Notes under the pieces: model-generated
The model's database searches: none
Seen by the model: the letters and a program-made list of their open reading frames with translations, nothing else
Told to the model about the DNA's origin: nothing
In this document: one piece after another, positions 1-7,880 of the stretch
Position numbering within the stretch: position 1 is the stretch's first letter
How the letters are laid out: every line of letters starts with the position of its first letter
Translations under genes and position numbers: made by a program
NCBI RefSeq assembly: GCF_035956715.1
Contig: NZ_CP108381.1
Span: forward strand, 5,054,001-5,118,000
Direction: 5' to 3'
Origin: Nocardia sp. NBC_01329
GTDB lineage: Bacteria > Actinomycetota > Actinomycetes > Mycobacteriales > Mycobacteriaceae
Length of the DNA stretch: 64,000 bases

Positions 1-597
1 GCGGGCAAACCGGTCAGCAAACAGATCGGCCGGGTGGAACTGGCCTTCCAGCATTCACGGCTGCAGTTGCAGCGGCAGACCGTGGGCGAGGAGGTCGCCG
101 ACTGGGGTGGTGAGGGCACCGGTTCCGGGACCGTGGGCAAAGCTCTCGACGCCGTCGGCCTGGACCGCGCGCTGACCACCCGGTCCATCGAAGAACTCAG
201 TGGCGGGCAGGCGAAACGAGTGGTGCTGGCGGCCATCGTCGCCGCGCACCCGCAGGTGGTGGTGCTGGACGAACCACTGGCCGGACTGGACCCCGAGGGT
301 CGCGCCGATATCGTCGAACTGCTGGCACGCCTGCGTGACTCGGGTCTCACGTTGATCGTCATCTCACACGATGTCGAGGATGTGGCCACCATCTGCGACC
401 GCACCGTCCACCTACGCGCGGGCCGGATCCCGGAGACCGAGTCCGCACCGGTCCCCGTTCCCGGAACCGAATCCGATACCGCGCCCATTCCGCCTGCCCA
501 TCCGCCCGGCCCGGCGCACCAACCCGCGCCGGGGCAGCCCGCCTGGCGGCTGCGCGGCGGCGATGCGCACGGTATCGACAACGGGGGTGCGCGATGA
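1..597 (+). CDS. ECF transporter ATP-binding protein (EcfA), 5'-truncated
   Basis: C-terminal 198 residues of an ABC ATPase; the reading frame is open to the left edge, so the P-loop half lies outside the window. Visible are the ABC signature LSGGQAKRVVLAA, Walker B VVVLDEP with the D-loop AGLDPEG, and the switch histidine in VISHDVED. The last ~45 residues are a Pro-rich tail. The stop overlaps the start of the next gene, an EcfT-like membrane protein, by 4 bp. With its partner it should energise import of a vitamin or metal cofactor; the substrate-binding S component is not in the window, so the substrate cannot be inferred. A Cbi/Bio-type ATPase is the same family. Confidence 0.88.
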   Translation, partial: AGKPVSKQIGRVELAFQHSRLQLQRQTVGEEVADWGGEGTGSGTVGKALDAVGLDRALTTRSIEELSGGQAKRVVLAAIVAAHPQVVVLDEPLAGLDPEGRADIVELLARLRDSGLTLIVISHDVEDVATICDRTVHLRAGRIPETESAPVPVPGTESDTAPIPPAHPPGPAHQPAPGQPAWRLRGGDAHGIDNGGAR

Positions 598-1328
598 GCA
601 CTGTGCTGCTACGCCGGGTCCCGGTGACCAGCCCGGTCCACAATCTGTGGGCCGGGACCAAGATGATCGCCACGTTCCTGATCAGTCTGCTGCTGATGAT
701 CCTGCCGAGCTGGCCGATCCTCGGCATCATGATCGTGTTCCTGATCGCGATCGGCATCGTGGCACGGTTGCCGCTCGGAGTACTGCCCCGCCTGCCGTTC
801 CTGTTCTGGCTGCTGATCGGAGCGGGTGCGCTGATCAATGTGCCCGTCGGCGGCACCGCCGTACTGCGCTACACACAAGTGGTCGTGTTCGGACTGATCC
901 TGGTGGCCGCGTCCATGCTCGTCGCGTGGACCACCCCCATGAGCGAAATCGCTCCCGCGCTGGCCACTCTCGGCCGCCCACTACGCAAACTACGGGTCCC
1001 CGTGGATGAGCTCGCGGTCGTGGTCGCCCTGACCCTGCGCGGACTCCCGCTACTGCTGGAGGAGATTCGTATCCTGCGCGCCGCCCGCCGGCTACGCCCC
1101 AAACCCGATCTGCTGCATCGCACCACCGATCCGGTGATCGATATCCTCACCGCCGCCATGGCGGTATCCACCAGGCGTGCCGGGGAACTGGGTGAGGCGA
1201 TCACCGCACGCGGCGGGACCGGTCAGCTCACCGCACGCCCGGCCGGCCCCGGCCGCAACGACGCCTTCGCGCTGGCCGTGGTGACAGTGGTATGCGCCTC
1301 GGCAGTGACCCTGGAGATCCTGCTGTAA
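594..1328 (+). CDS. ecfT: ECF transporter transmembrane protein EcfT
   Basis: A 244-residue membrane protein whose ATG overlaps the ATPase stop (ATGA), so the two are translationally coupled. There are several hydrophobic segments in the first ~130 residues (e.g. around 20-60 and 65-115), then a cytoplasmic coupling region with Arg-rich helices (ARRLRPKP) and the family-typical Ala-Arg-Gly in ITARGGTGQ near residue 200. This is the scaffold that links the ATPases to the substrate-binding S subunit. Family assignment (CbiQ/EcfT) rests on length, topology and operon context. Substrate unknown. Confidence 0.85.
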   Translation: MSTVLLRRVPVTSPVHNLWAGTKMIATFLISLLLMILPSWPILGIMIVFLIAIGIVARLPLGVLPRLPFLFWLLIGAGALINVPVGGTAVLRYTQVVVFGLILVAASMLVAWTTPMSEIAPALATLGRPLRKLRVPVDELAVVVALTLRGLPLLLEEIRILRAARRLRPKPDLLHRTTDPVIDILTAAMAVSTRRAGELGEAITARGGTGQLTARPAGPGRNDAFALAVVTVVCASAVTLEILL

Positions 1329-1377
1329 GAGGCCGGAGCCACAGATCCGCACAAAGGCCGAGCCATCCGGCGCCCCG

Positions 1378-1560
1378 CTACTTCTTCTGGTCGCGTACCG
1401 CTTTCCGGGCCGCTTCCTGCGCCTTGTCCACCTGCCCGGCGTATTTGCCGCCCGTCTTCTTGTCGACCGCGTCGCCGACCTTTTCGATCAGCGGATCCAC
1501 CTTGTCCGCGTTTTTACGTGCCAAACCCAATGCCTTGTTCGCCAGGCCCTTGAAATCCAT
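1378..1560 (-). CDS. MT0933/Rv0909-type small antitoxin-like protein
   Basis: A 60-residue, Lys-rich, probably helical protein (MDFKGLANKALGLARKNADK...) with the repeating DK/GK pattern of the MT0933_antitox family (Rv0909 in M. tuberculosis). ATG start preceded by AAGGAGCAGACG on the minus strand, a clear Shine-Dalgarno. In M. tuberculosis the family member is paired with the SRPBCC-like Rv0910 toxin; no such gene is adjacent here, so an antitoxin role is uncertain. A paralogue lies at 3919-4164 on the other side of ligD, in the same orientation. Confidence 0.75.
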   Translation of the reverse strand: MDFKGLANKALGLARKNADKVDPLIEKVGDAVDKKTGGKYAGQVDKAQEAARKAVRDQKK

Positions 1561-1645
1561 CGTCTGCTCCTTGTTCGGACTCGCTCGAACATCACAGTAC
1601 CCAGCGAATTCCGGACACGAGGCGCAGCACCGACGGCGACGGTGC

Positions 1646-3868
1646 TCACAGTTCGCCCAGCCACACCGGATGCCAGAACCGACCGGTGTCGGTCCAATCC
1701 ATGTACCGGACAGTTCCTTCCACTTTCGGCGTCACCCAGATGGTGTCGCGGCGTTCGTCGGCGGACATGTCGTTGACGAACGGGCTCGTCTTCCGTTCCA
1801 GCCGGTGCAGCCGCGCGGCCAGCTCGCGCATACCCGCATCGCCGAACCCCGTACCGACCCGACCCGCGTACACCAGACCATCTTCGGCCGGAATCCCCAC
1901 CAGTAGTGACGCGAACGGGCGGGCACGGCTGCGCCGCATACCGCCCACCACGACCCGCTGGGTCCGCCAGTTGCGCTGCTTCACCCAGGCGCGTCCTCGG
2001 GTTCCGGGCAGGTACACCGAATCCAGCCGCTTGGCGACGACTCCCTCCACCCCGTCCTGTTCGCTGCGCCGCACCGCGTCCGCACCGCTGCCCTCGTACG
2101 GCGCCGGTACTCGGAGCGCGGGCGCGGTCGCGGCGAGCGCTTCGAGAACCCGGCGGCGATCCCGGTAGCGTTTGCGCAGTAGCGAGGTGCCGTCGAGGTA
2201 GAGCAGATCGAACGCCACGAATTCCGCGCGGCGCGGATTCGCCTTCAACAGTGCGATGTTCACCGCGCCGTCCGGATCGCGCACGATGATCTCCCCGTCC
2301 AGCACGACCTGATGGCTTTTCAGGTCGGCGGCCAGTTCGGCGAGCTGCGGGTAGCGCGCGGTGACATCATTGCCCGCCCGACTGCGCAAACGGAGCTCAC
2401 CGGAGTCGATCTCGACGATGAGCCGGAAGCCGTCCCATTTGCGTTCGAACACCCACTCCGATTCCGGGAGTCCGGCCACCTCGCCGCTGCCGGCCAGCAT
2501 GGGCGGCACTCCGCGGGGCAGCTCGGCCGCGGGGGCGGGCTGGTCCTTCATCAGATGCATGAGCCACTGATCGCCCTCGGTGCGGATCAGCACGTACCGT
2601 CCGTTCAGCCGGTTACCGCGCAGTACCACGATCACCTCGTCATCCCGCCATTTCTCGGTGCGGTAGGTGCCGGCGTCCCAGATCGACATCTCGCCGCCGC
2701 CGTACTCACCCGCCGGGATGGTGCCGTGGAAATCCAGGTATTCCAGTGGATGGTCCTCGGTGTGCACAGCGAGCCGGTTCTGGCGCGGACTGTCCGGTGG
2801 CCCCTTGGGGACCGCCCAGGAGACCAGGACACCCGCGCGTTCCAGCCGGACATCCCAGTGCAGGCGGCGGGCATGGTGTTCGTGGACGACGAACCGGTCG
2901 CCGGTACCGGGCTGTGGTGTCGCGGCGGGTACGGGTTCGGGGGTCCGCGCCGGATCCCGCATCGACCGGTATTTCGTCAGGGCATCGTCGAGCGGCGGGT
3001 CCAGGCCCGCGAGCAGATCGCCGTCGGACCGGTACCGGCGCAGTACCTCGTCGAAACGCAGCTGTCGCAGGCCCGCGCCGTCCTCGATCTCGTCCCAGCT
3101 ACGCGGCGCCGCGGCGTTCGGTTCCGGGCGGCCACGTAGTGAATACGGCGCGATCGTGGTCTTCGACGGATTGTTCTGGCTCCAGTCCAGGAACACCTTG
3201 CCGGTGCGGACCTTCTTCGCCATGGTGGCAGTTACCAGTTCGGGCAGCAGTTTCTCCAGATTCTCCGCCACCTGCTTGGCCACCGTGGACGCCCCGCCCG
3301 GGCTCAGCGCCCGATCCAACGGAACGTAGAGGTGAATACCTTTGCTTCCGCTGGTGAGTGGGTAGGCGCGCATCCCGATCTCGGCGACCATATCCCGGAT
3401 ACCGACCGCCACCCGCGCGCATTCGGGCAGCCCGGCACCCGGGCCGGGGTCCAGGTCGAACACCAGCCGGGTCGCCGGGCCTCGCTCGTCACCGTCGAAG
3501 CGCCACTGCGGCACGTGGATCTCCAGCGCCGCCTGCTGGCCCAGCCAGACCAGTCCGGCCTGGGAGGATATGACGGGGTAGGTCACCTCGCGATCGGAAT
3601 GCCGCTGGGTGCGGCGCGGCACCCAGGAGGGGGTTCCCGCGGCGAGGTTCTTCTCGAAGAACGAGGGCGCGGCGACACCGTCGGGCCAGCGTTTACGGGT
3701 GACCGGGCGGTCGGCCAGGTGGGGCAGCATGGCCGGGGCGATATCGGCGTAGTACTCGATCACCTCGCCCTTGGTGGTCCCGGTCTCCGGATACAGCACC
3801 TTGTCCGGGTTGCTCAGCCGGACTTCGATTTCCGGCTGCCCGGGCTCACCTCCGAAATTCCGGCGCAC
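1646..3868 (-). CDS. ligD: Multifunctional NHEJ DNA ligase LigD (Pol-PE-Lig)
   Basis: 740 residues with all three LigD modules in the mycobacterial order. The primase-like polymerase domain (~15-300) has the metal-binding DLD at 138-140 and SGSKGIHLYV at 173-182. The 3'-phosphoesterase (~323-450) has HEHHARRLHWDVRLE at 329-343. The ATP-dependent ligase (~455-740) has motif I ERKWDGFR with the adenylated lysine at 477. It repairs double-strand breaks with Ku; no ku gene is in the window. The start is a GTG; no better start precedes the conserved VRLSNPDKVLYP segment. It is flanked by two MT0933-type small genes on the same strand. Confidence 0.96.
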   Translation of the reverse strand: MRRNFGGEPGQPEIEVRLSNPDKVLYPETGTTKGEVIEYYADIAPAMLPHLADRPVTRKRWPDGVAAPSFFEKNLAAGTPSWVPRRTQRHSDREVTYPVISSQAGLVWLGQQAALEIHVPQWRFDGDERGPATRLVFDLDPGPGAGLPECARVAVGIRDMVAEIGMRAYPLTSGSKGIHLYVPLDRALSPGGASTVAKQVAENLEKLLPELVTATMAKKVRTGKVFLDWSQNNPSKTTIAPYSLRGRPEPNAAAPRSWDEIEDGAGLRQLRFDEVLRRYRSDGDLLAGLDPPLDDALTKYRSMRDPARTPEPVPAATPQPGTGDRFVVHEHHARRLHWDVRLERAGVLVSWAVPKGPPDSPRQNRLAVHTEDHPLEYLDFHGTIPAGEYGGGEMSIWDAGTYRTEKWRDDEVIVVLRGNRLNGRYVLIRTEGDQWLMHLMKDQPAPAAELPRGVPPMLAGSGEVAGLPESEWVFERKWDGFRLIVEIDSGELRLRSRAGNDVTARYPQLAELAADLKSHQVVLDGEIIVRDPDGAVNIALLKANPRRAEFVAFDLLYLDGTSLLRKRYRDRRRVLEALAATAPALRVPAPYEGSGADAVRRSEQDGVEGVVAKRLDSVYLPGTRGRAWVKQRNWRTQRVVVGGMRRSRARPFASLLVGIPAEDGLVYAGRVGTGFGDAGMRELAARLHRLERKTSPFVNDMSADERRDTIWVTPKVEGTVRYMDWTDTGRFWHPVWLGEL

Positions 3869-3918
3869 CCCGGATCACATCCGCGCGCGGACATCCCCGT
3901 CCGGCGTCGCGCCGCGGA

Positions 3919-4164
3919 TCACGGACGCGGATCCGGGCCCGGGCCGGGGCCACCGGGATGTCCGGGGCTGCCGGGCTGCTCCGGAGGGACCACCTTGCGG
4001 GCGGCCTCTTTACCCTTCTGGATCTTGTCCGAGTACTTGCCCTTGGTCTTCTGGTCGAGGAAGTCCCCGGCCTTGTCGACCGCCTGGTTGATCTTGTCCG
4101 AGTTCTTCGCGGCCGTTTCCTGCCCTTTGCCGACCAGATTCTTCAGGTTGTCCATCAAGCTCAT
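3919..4164 (-). CDS. MT0933/Rv0909-type small antitoxin-like protein, paralogue
   Basis: 81 residues: an N-terminal ~60-residue helical, Lys-rich module (MSLMDNLKNLVGKGQETAAK) aligning with the 60-residue protein at 1378-1560 (shared spacing of DK...VDKAGD/A...DKKT/QKTKGKY...K.KEAARK), followed by a Gly-Pro-rich tail. ATG preceded by AGGAAGGAATCGGTT. It lies 50 bp upstream of ligD on the same strand. No toxin partner is visible. Function unproven; the family name comes from the M. tuberculosis Rv0909-Rv0910 pair. Confidence 0.72.
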   Translation of the reverse strand: MSLMDNLKNLVGKGQETAAKNSDKINQAVDKAGDFLDQKTKGKYSDKIQKGKEAARKVVPPEQPGSPGHPGGPGPGPDPRP

Positions 4165-4197
4165 AACCGATTCCTTCCTGTCACCGTGCGGAAGTGT

Positions 4198-5346
4198 TCA
4201 CTCCATATCTTCCCACCAGGGGCGCCCGGGCGGGAGGTCACGAATTTCGAGCCGCTGACCGGGCAGCGGAACCGCGATCTCGGTGCCCGCCGCGGCGGCC
4301 GCGTCCACCAGTCGGCGGACGGGTTCGGCCCAGGGATGGGGTGCGAGGTTGAACGTCGCCCAGTGGATGGGCACCAGTACGCCGTGTTCCGGTTCACCCA
4401 GGCAGAGATCGGCGTGGGCGCGCACCGCCTCCTCCGGATTCATATGGATATCGGCCCAGTGCGGGTCGTAGGCGCCGATCGGCAGCAGGGTCAGATCGAA
4501 CGGACCCCACTGCGCCCCTGTCGCCGCGAACGCCTTGGTGAATCCGGTGTCGCCACCGAAATACGCCCGGTGCTTCGGGCCCACAAGCGCCCAGCCCGCC
4601 CAGAGTGTGGTGTTGCGGACCAGCCCACGTCCCGAGAAGTGCCGGGCCTCGGCGCAGAGGATGGTGAGTTCGGGACGATCGTCGCCGGGTGTGGACAGCG
4701 AATAAGAGCAGCCCCAGTCCAGTTCGATGATCCGCGCCTCCGGCACACCCCAGTGCCGCAGATGCGCGCCGACCCCGATGGGCACCACAAAAACAGACTG
4801 CTGGGTACGCACCAGCGTGGTGATGGTGTCCGCGTCGAGGTGGTCGTAGTGGTCGTGCGAGATGACCACGGCGTCCACCCGGGGCAATTCGTCCAGCGCG
4901 ACCGGAACAGGGTGGATCCGGGACGGGCCGATCAGCCGGGAGGGTGAGACCCGCTCGCTCCACACCGGGTCGGTGAGCACCCGGTACCCGTCGACCTCGA
5001 TCAGCGCACTGGCGTGCCCGTACCAGGTGACCGCGAGGTCCGCCGCCGCGCCCGGCTGCCGGGATTCGGCCAGCGGCACCGCGCTCTTCGGGCGGCCCGC
5101 CCGCATTCCGGCCAGTATCGACAGCAGGCCGGCCGGGTTCTCGCGCACGACGATGGGTGACGCGGGTTCGGTGTTGTGGAACTGGCGGTCGCGATAACTG
5201 CGGGCACCGGAGGCGGTGGGTGCGATCGTGGAGACCGAGGCCCCCAGCGCGGCCGGTAACCCGTCCAGGGCTCGCGCCACCCAGCCGAATACGGTCAGCC
5301 CGGCCAGTCCGGCCGCCGCCGCGGCGACACTGCGCGGCCTCATCAT
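4198..5346 (-). CDS. MBL-fold metallo-hydrolase (NAPE-PLD/UlaG-like, Rv0906-type)
   Basis: 382 residues from the ATG that overlaps the upstream hydratase stop (ATGATGA), which decides the start although the frame is open further upstream. The N-terminus (MMRPRSVAAAAAGLAGLTVF) looks like a signal or anchor segment. The metallo-beta-lactamase fold has HDHYDHLD (HxHxDH zinc motif), GGDTGF and a C-terminal HWATFNL. The family includes N-acyl-phosphatidylethanolamine phospholipase D and lactonases; M. tuberculosis Rv0906 sits next to echA6 in the same arrangement. Substrate unknown; a surface or periplasmic lipid-related hydrolase is plausible. Confidence 0.85.
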   Translation of the reverse strand: MMRPRSVAAAAAGLAGLTVFGWVARALDGLPAALGASVSTIAPTASGARSYRDRQFHNTEPASPIVVRENPAGLLSILAGMRAGRPKSAVPLAESRQPGAAADLAVTWYGHASALIEVDGYRVLTDPVWSERVSPSRLIGPSRIHPVPVALDELPRVDAVVISHDHYDHLDADTITTLVRTQQSVFVVPIGVGAHLRHWGVPEARIIELDWGCSYSLSTPGDDRPELTILCAEARHFSGRGLVRNTTLWAGWALVGPKHRAYFGGDTGFTKAFAATGAQWGPFDLTLLPIGAYDPHWADIHMNPEEAVRAHADLCLGEPEHGVLVPIHWATFNLAPHPWAEPVRRLVDAAAAAGTEIAVPLPGQRLEIRDLPPGRPWWEDME

Positions 5347-6068
5347 TTGCCCACGAACTTCGCGGGGCGCTTCTCCTGTCGGGCCTGCCTGCCCTCTTCC
5401 GCGTCCGCGCTGGACCATGCTGCCTCCAATGCGGCCTGCTGTTCGTTGTTGGCAGGCTCCCGCGTGCCGTCGTCGTTGAGTTCCAGTTTCAGATGGCGCA
5501 GTGACAGCGGCGCCAGTTCGGCGATGGACTTCGCCCAGCCCTGGGCGTCGGCCAGGGTGCCGATCCGATTGGCGAAACCGAAATCGTAGGCGTCGGACGC
5601 CGAGATCGGCTCGGCGCCGAGCAGTACGGTACGGGCCGGACCGCCGCCGATCAGCGAGACCAGCCGGCGCGTGGTCCAACGGTCCACGGAGATACCGAGT
5701 TTCGCGGCCGGTATAGCGAGATAGGACTCCTGAGCCATGACCCGCAGATCCGCCGCCATCGCCAGTTGCACACCCGCGCCGAGCGCGGGGCCGTTCAACG
5801 CGGCGATCACCGGCACCGGCATGGCCTCGACCTCGTGCAACATATCCAGCAGGGCATCGAGGAACTCCGTGGAGTACACACCGTCGAGATCCGCGCCGGC
5901 GCTGAACACCGGACCGCGACCGGTGAGCACAATCACCCGGGATCCGCGGCGGGCGTTGGACAGCGCCTCCCGGAGCTGGGTGACCAGGTCCAGGTTCAGC
6001 GCGTTTCGCCGTTCTTCGCGCTGTAGTTCGATGGTGACGACATCGCCGTCACGGCTGACCCCGAGCAT
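5343..6068 (-). CDS. echA6: Enoyl-CoA hydratase/isomerase family protein (EchA6-like)
   Basis: 241 residues, start ATG at 6068 with GGAAGGAC eight bases upstream; a longer open frame exists but begins in the repeat region. Crotonase fold: LTGRGPVFSAGADLDGV (oxyanion hole 1), ALNGPALGAGVQLAMAADLRV (oxyanion hole 2). The Glu pair of true hydratases is not obvious, as in EchA6 of M. tuberculosis, which is reported to act as an acyl-CoA shuttle for mycolate synthesis. It is translationally coupled to the metallo-hydrolase (4-bp overlap), the same pairing as Rv0905-Rv0906. Confidence 0.85.
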   Translation of the reverse strand: MLGVSRDGDVVTIELQREERRNALNLDLVTQLREALSNARRGSRVIVLTGRGPVFSAGADLDGVYSTEFLDALLDMLHEVEAMPVPVIAALNGPALGAGVQLAMAADLRVMAQESYLAIPAAKLGISVDRWTTRRLVSLIGGGPARTVLLGAEPISASDAYDFGFANRIGTLADAQGWAKSIAELAPLSLRHLKLELNDDGTREPANNEQQAALEAAWSSADAEEGRQARQEKRPAKFVGK

Positions 6069-6381
6069 GTTTGTCCTTCCCCACTGAACGAATACCGATA
6101 CAGACCGCCGATACGGATGCGTTGCTGCCCACTCTGCCACAGGAAGGTGACCTGCTCCGGGAAGCTCCGGCTGCTCAACCGAGGCAGTCGGACCCGCTCC
6201 GGTTCGGAGCGGGCAGCGACCGAGCGGCGCCCGGCAGGGGCCCGCCCCTGCTCGGGGGAGCCCCGATGGGAAGCAGTCCAGCGACCGTTCGAGCACTTAC
6301 CAAGTCGTCGGCCTACCCAGGCCGATCAAGGCCCACCCGAGCACACTCCTTCTCGTCCCCTCTGGCTGCCCACCCTCCATC

Positions 6382-6472
6382 GTCGGGGCCCGCCCCGGTT
6401 CTGGAGCGACGAAGCGATGGAGCGCAGCGACTGAGCGCAGGAGTGAAGAACCGGGGTCACGAGGGCCCCGAC
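6382..6472. repeat. 91-bp nested-palindrome repeat, copy 1
   Basis: Outer arms GTCGGGGCCC / GGGCCCCGAC (10 bp, perfect) enclose inner arms CCCCGGTTCT / AGAACCGGGG (10 bp, perfect), around a ~45-base centre rich in GAGCGA/GAGCGC units. The same layout recurs at 6503-6593 with ~90 percent identity by eye. It could fold into a long interrupted hairpin on either strand, so it may act as a bidirectional terminator or be a REP-type element. Confidence 0.85.
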
Positions 6473-6502
6473 CGCCCCGCCGAAGGCGGGGCAAACAACC
6501 CA

Positions 6503-6593
6503 GTCGGGGCCCGCCCCGGTTCTGGAGCGACAGAGCGAAGGAGCGCAGCGACTGAGCGCCGGAGTGAAGAACCGGGGTTAATAGGGCCCCGAC
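6503..6593. repeat. 91-bp nested-palindrome repeat, copy 2
   Basis: Second copy, 121 bp after the first, same orientation and length. Outer and inner arms are identical to copy 1; differences sit in the centre and in the right-hand bulge (TTAATA instead of TCACGA). Conservation of both arm pairs while the bulge changes is what one expects if the fold matters. Confidence 0.85.
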
Positions 6594-6626
6594 CCGCGAC
6601 GCCGGAGGCGGCGCAGAAGATACAGC

Positions 6627-7484
6627 TCAGTTCTCCAGGCCGAAGGCGAAGGTTTCCGGGTCGGCACCGGTGCGGCTGCCGGAGTCCAGGGCCGAGATCG
6701 CCTGGACCTGCTCGGCCGATAGTTCGAAGCGGAGAACATCGAAGTTCTCGGCGATCCGGGACGGTGTCACCGATTTCGGGATCACCACATTGCCGAGTTG
6801 CAGGTGCCAGCGGATGATCACCTGCGCCGGGGTGCGGTCCACCGCGTCGGCGATCCGGGTGATCACCGGATCGTCGAGGACCGTGCCCTGGCCGAGCGGG
6901 CTCCACGCCTCCGTGGCGATGGCGTGTTCGGCGTGATAATCGCGCAGTTCGCGTTGAGTCAGTCTGGGATGCAATTCGATTTGGTTCACCGAGGGGGTCT
7001 CGCCGGTTTCGGTGATGACGCGGTCCAGGTCGGGGATGCGGAAATTGGAGACGCCGATGGATCGGACCCGGCCGTCGGTCTTCAGCCGCTGGAAGGCCCG
7101 GAAGGTGTCCACGAAGCGGTCCGCGGCCGGTACCGGCCAGTGGACGAGGTAGAGGTCCAGATAGTCCAGTCCCAGCCGCTTCAGGCTCGCGTCGAACGCG
7201 CGCAGCGTGGAGTCGTAGCCTTGGTCGGCGTTCCAGAGTTTCGTCGTGACGAAGACCTCGTCGCGGGGTAGCCCGAATTGCCGGATGGCACGGCCGGTGC
7301 CCTCTTCGTTCTCGTAGATCGCCGCAGTGTCGATGCTGCGGTAGCCAGCGTTCAGCGCGGCGGTGACGGTATCGAACACCTGGTCCGCCGGAACCTGGAA
7401 CACCCCGAAGCCGAGCTGTGGGATCAGGCTCCCGTCGTTCAACACGATCGGAGGAACTACACCCGTCTGACGTCTAGTGGTCAC
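6627..7484 (-). CDS. Aldo/keto reductase (2,5-DKG reductase-like)
   Basis: 285 residues from the GTG at 7484; the frame continues upstream but this start fits the family length and N-terminus. Catalytic tetrad visible: Asp52 and Tyr57 in GYRSIDTAAIYENE, Lys82 in TTKLWN, His115 in YLVHWP; NADPH-binding residues in IPKSVTPSRIAENFDV. Reduces aldehydes and ketones with NADPH in the cytoplasm; physiological substrate unknown. It is divergent from the XRE regulator gene at 7602 with a 117-bp shared intergenic region, so that regulator may also control it. Its stop abuts an inverted module-A repeat element. Confidence 0.93.
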   Translation of the reverse strand: MTTRRQTGVVPPIVLNDGSLIPQLGFGVFQVPADQVFDTVTAALNAGYRSIDTAAIYENEEGTGRAIRQFGLPRDEVFVTTKLWNADQGYDSTLRAFDASLKRLGLDYLDLYLVHWPVPAADRFVDTFRAFQRLKTDGRVRSIGVSNFRIPDLDRVITETGETPSVNQIELHPRLTQRELRDYHAEHAIATEAWSPLGQGTVLDDPVITRIADAVDRTPAQVIIRWHLQLGNVVIPKSVTPSRIAENFDVLRFELSAEQVQAISALDSGSRTGADPETFAFGLEN

Positions 7485-7565
7485 CGCCTCGACGGTAGAA
7501 GCGCTTCGACGGCAGGTCAACGAACGCCCGCCCCGTGTCCGGTCGAAGTTCGGAGACAGAACTAC

Positions 7566-7596
7566 TTGACAGATCATTGTGTTTTTACAACACTTC
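7566..7596 (+). promoter_or_regulatory. Candidate promoter/operator of the XRE-membrane pair
   Basis: A consensus TTGACA at 7566-7571 is followed by the short inverted repeat GTGTT-TTTAC-AACAC at 7580-7594, just before the GTG start at 7602. No Shine-Dalgarno is seen ahead of that GTG, so a leaderless or near-leaderless transcript is possible. The -10 box is not clear (TACAAC at 7586 is too close to the -35). The palindrome is a reasonable autoregulatory operator; this is inference. Confidence 0.4.
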
Positions 7597-7601
7597 ATTA
7601 G

Positions 7602-7880
7602 GTGAGCCCAGTAAGACGCGGGGAAACGCTACCGATATTCAACCGAATCGCCGTACTGCGGGCCGAACACCGGATGTCCCGGGCGGCCCTGGCCGACGCG
7701 GTGAACGTCAACCCTCAGACAATCGGTGCGCTGGAACGCGGCAACCACTATCCGAGCCTCGACCTGGCGTTGCGGATCTGCGAGGTGTTCCGGCTGCCGG
7801 TGGAGGCGGTGTTCTCCAGAACCGAGTTCACACCCCTGTCGGCCGAGGTGTACTCCCGCGAGAAAGGACAGCAGCCATGA
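7602..7880 (+). CDS. XRE-family helix-turn-helix regulator
   Basis: 92 residues; the HTH covers ~12-66 (IAVLRAEHRMSRAALADAV...TIGALERGNHYPSLDLAL), followed by VEAVFSRTEFTPL, the layout of short Cro/CI-type regulators that precede membrane proteins. GTG start with no visible Shine-Dalgarno. The stop overlaps the ATG of the following membrane-protein gene (ATGA), so they form a coupled two-gene unit. Likely a DNA-binding repressor of its own operon; target not proven. Confidence 0.85.
   Translation: MSPVRRGETLPIFNRIAVLRAEHRMSRAALADAVNVNPQTIGALERGNHYPSLDLALRICEVFRLPVEAVFSRTEFTPLSAEVYSREKGQQP

Larger units (their letters stand above)
6069..6626. repeat. Intergenic repeat field (558 bp, no gene)
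   Basis: Stretch between the divergent-ending echA6 promoter side and the 3' end of the aldo/keto reductase gene. It holds two 91-bp direct repeats (listed separately), a related partial element near 6190-6262 (CCGCTCC...GGAGCGG and GGGGCCCGCCCC), the hairpin GCCCCGCC-GAA-GGCGGGGC at 6474-6492 and an inverted module-A element at 6590-6626. No convincing start-to-stop coding frame. The echA6 promoter must lie just upstream of 6068 but I cannot place its boxes. Confidence 0.7.

Noticed and set aside
1378-1560. Complete toxin-antitoxin operon
   Set aside because: No toxin-sized partner gene lies next to either MT0933-type gene.
5347-5679. Longer N-terminus for the metallo-hydrolase
   Set aside because: It would overlap the hydratase coding sequence by over 300 bp; the ATGA overlap at 5343-5346 gives a natural coupled start.
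6069-6626. Small genes in the repeat field
   Set aside because: Frames there cross the palindromic repeats, lack ribosome sites and have no conserved composition.
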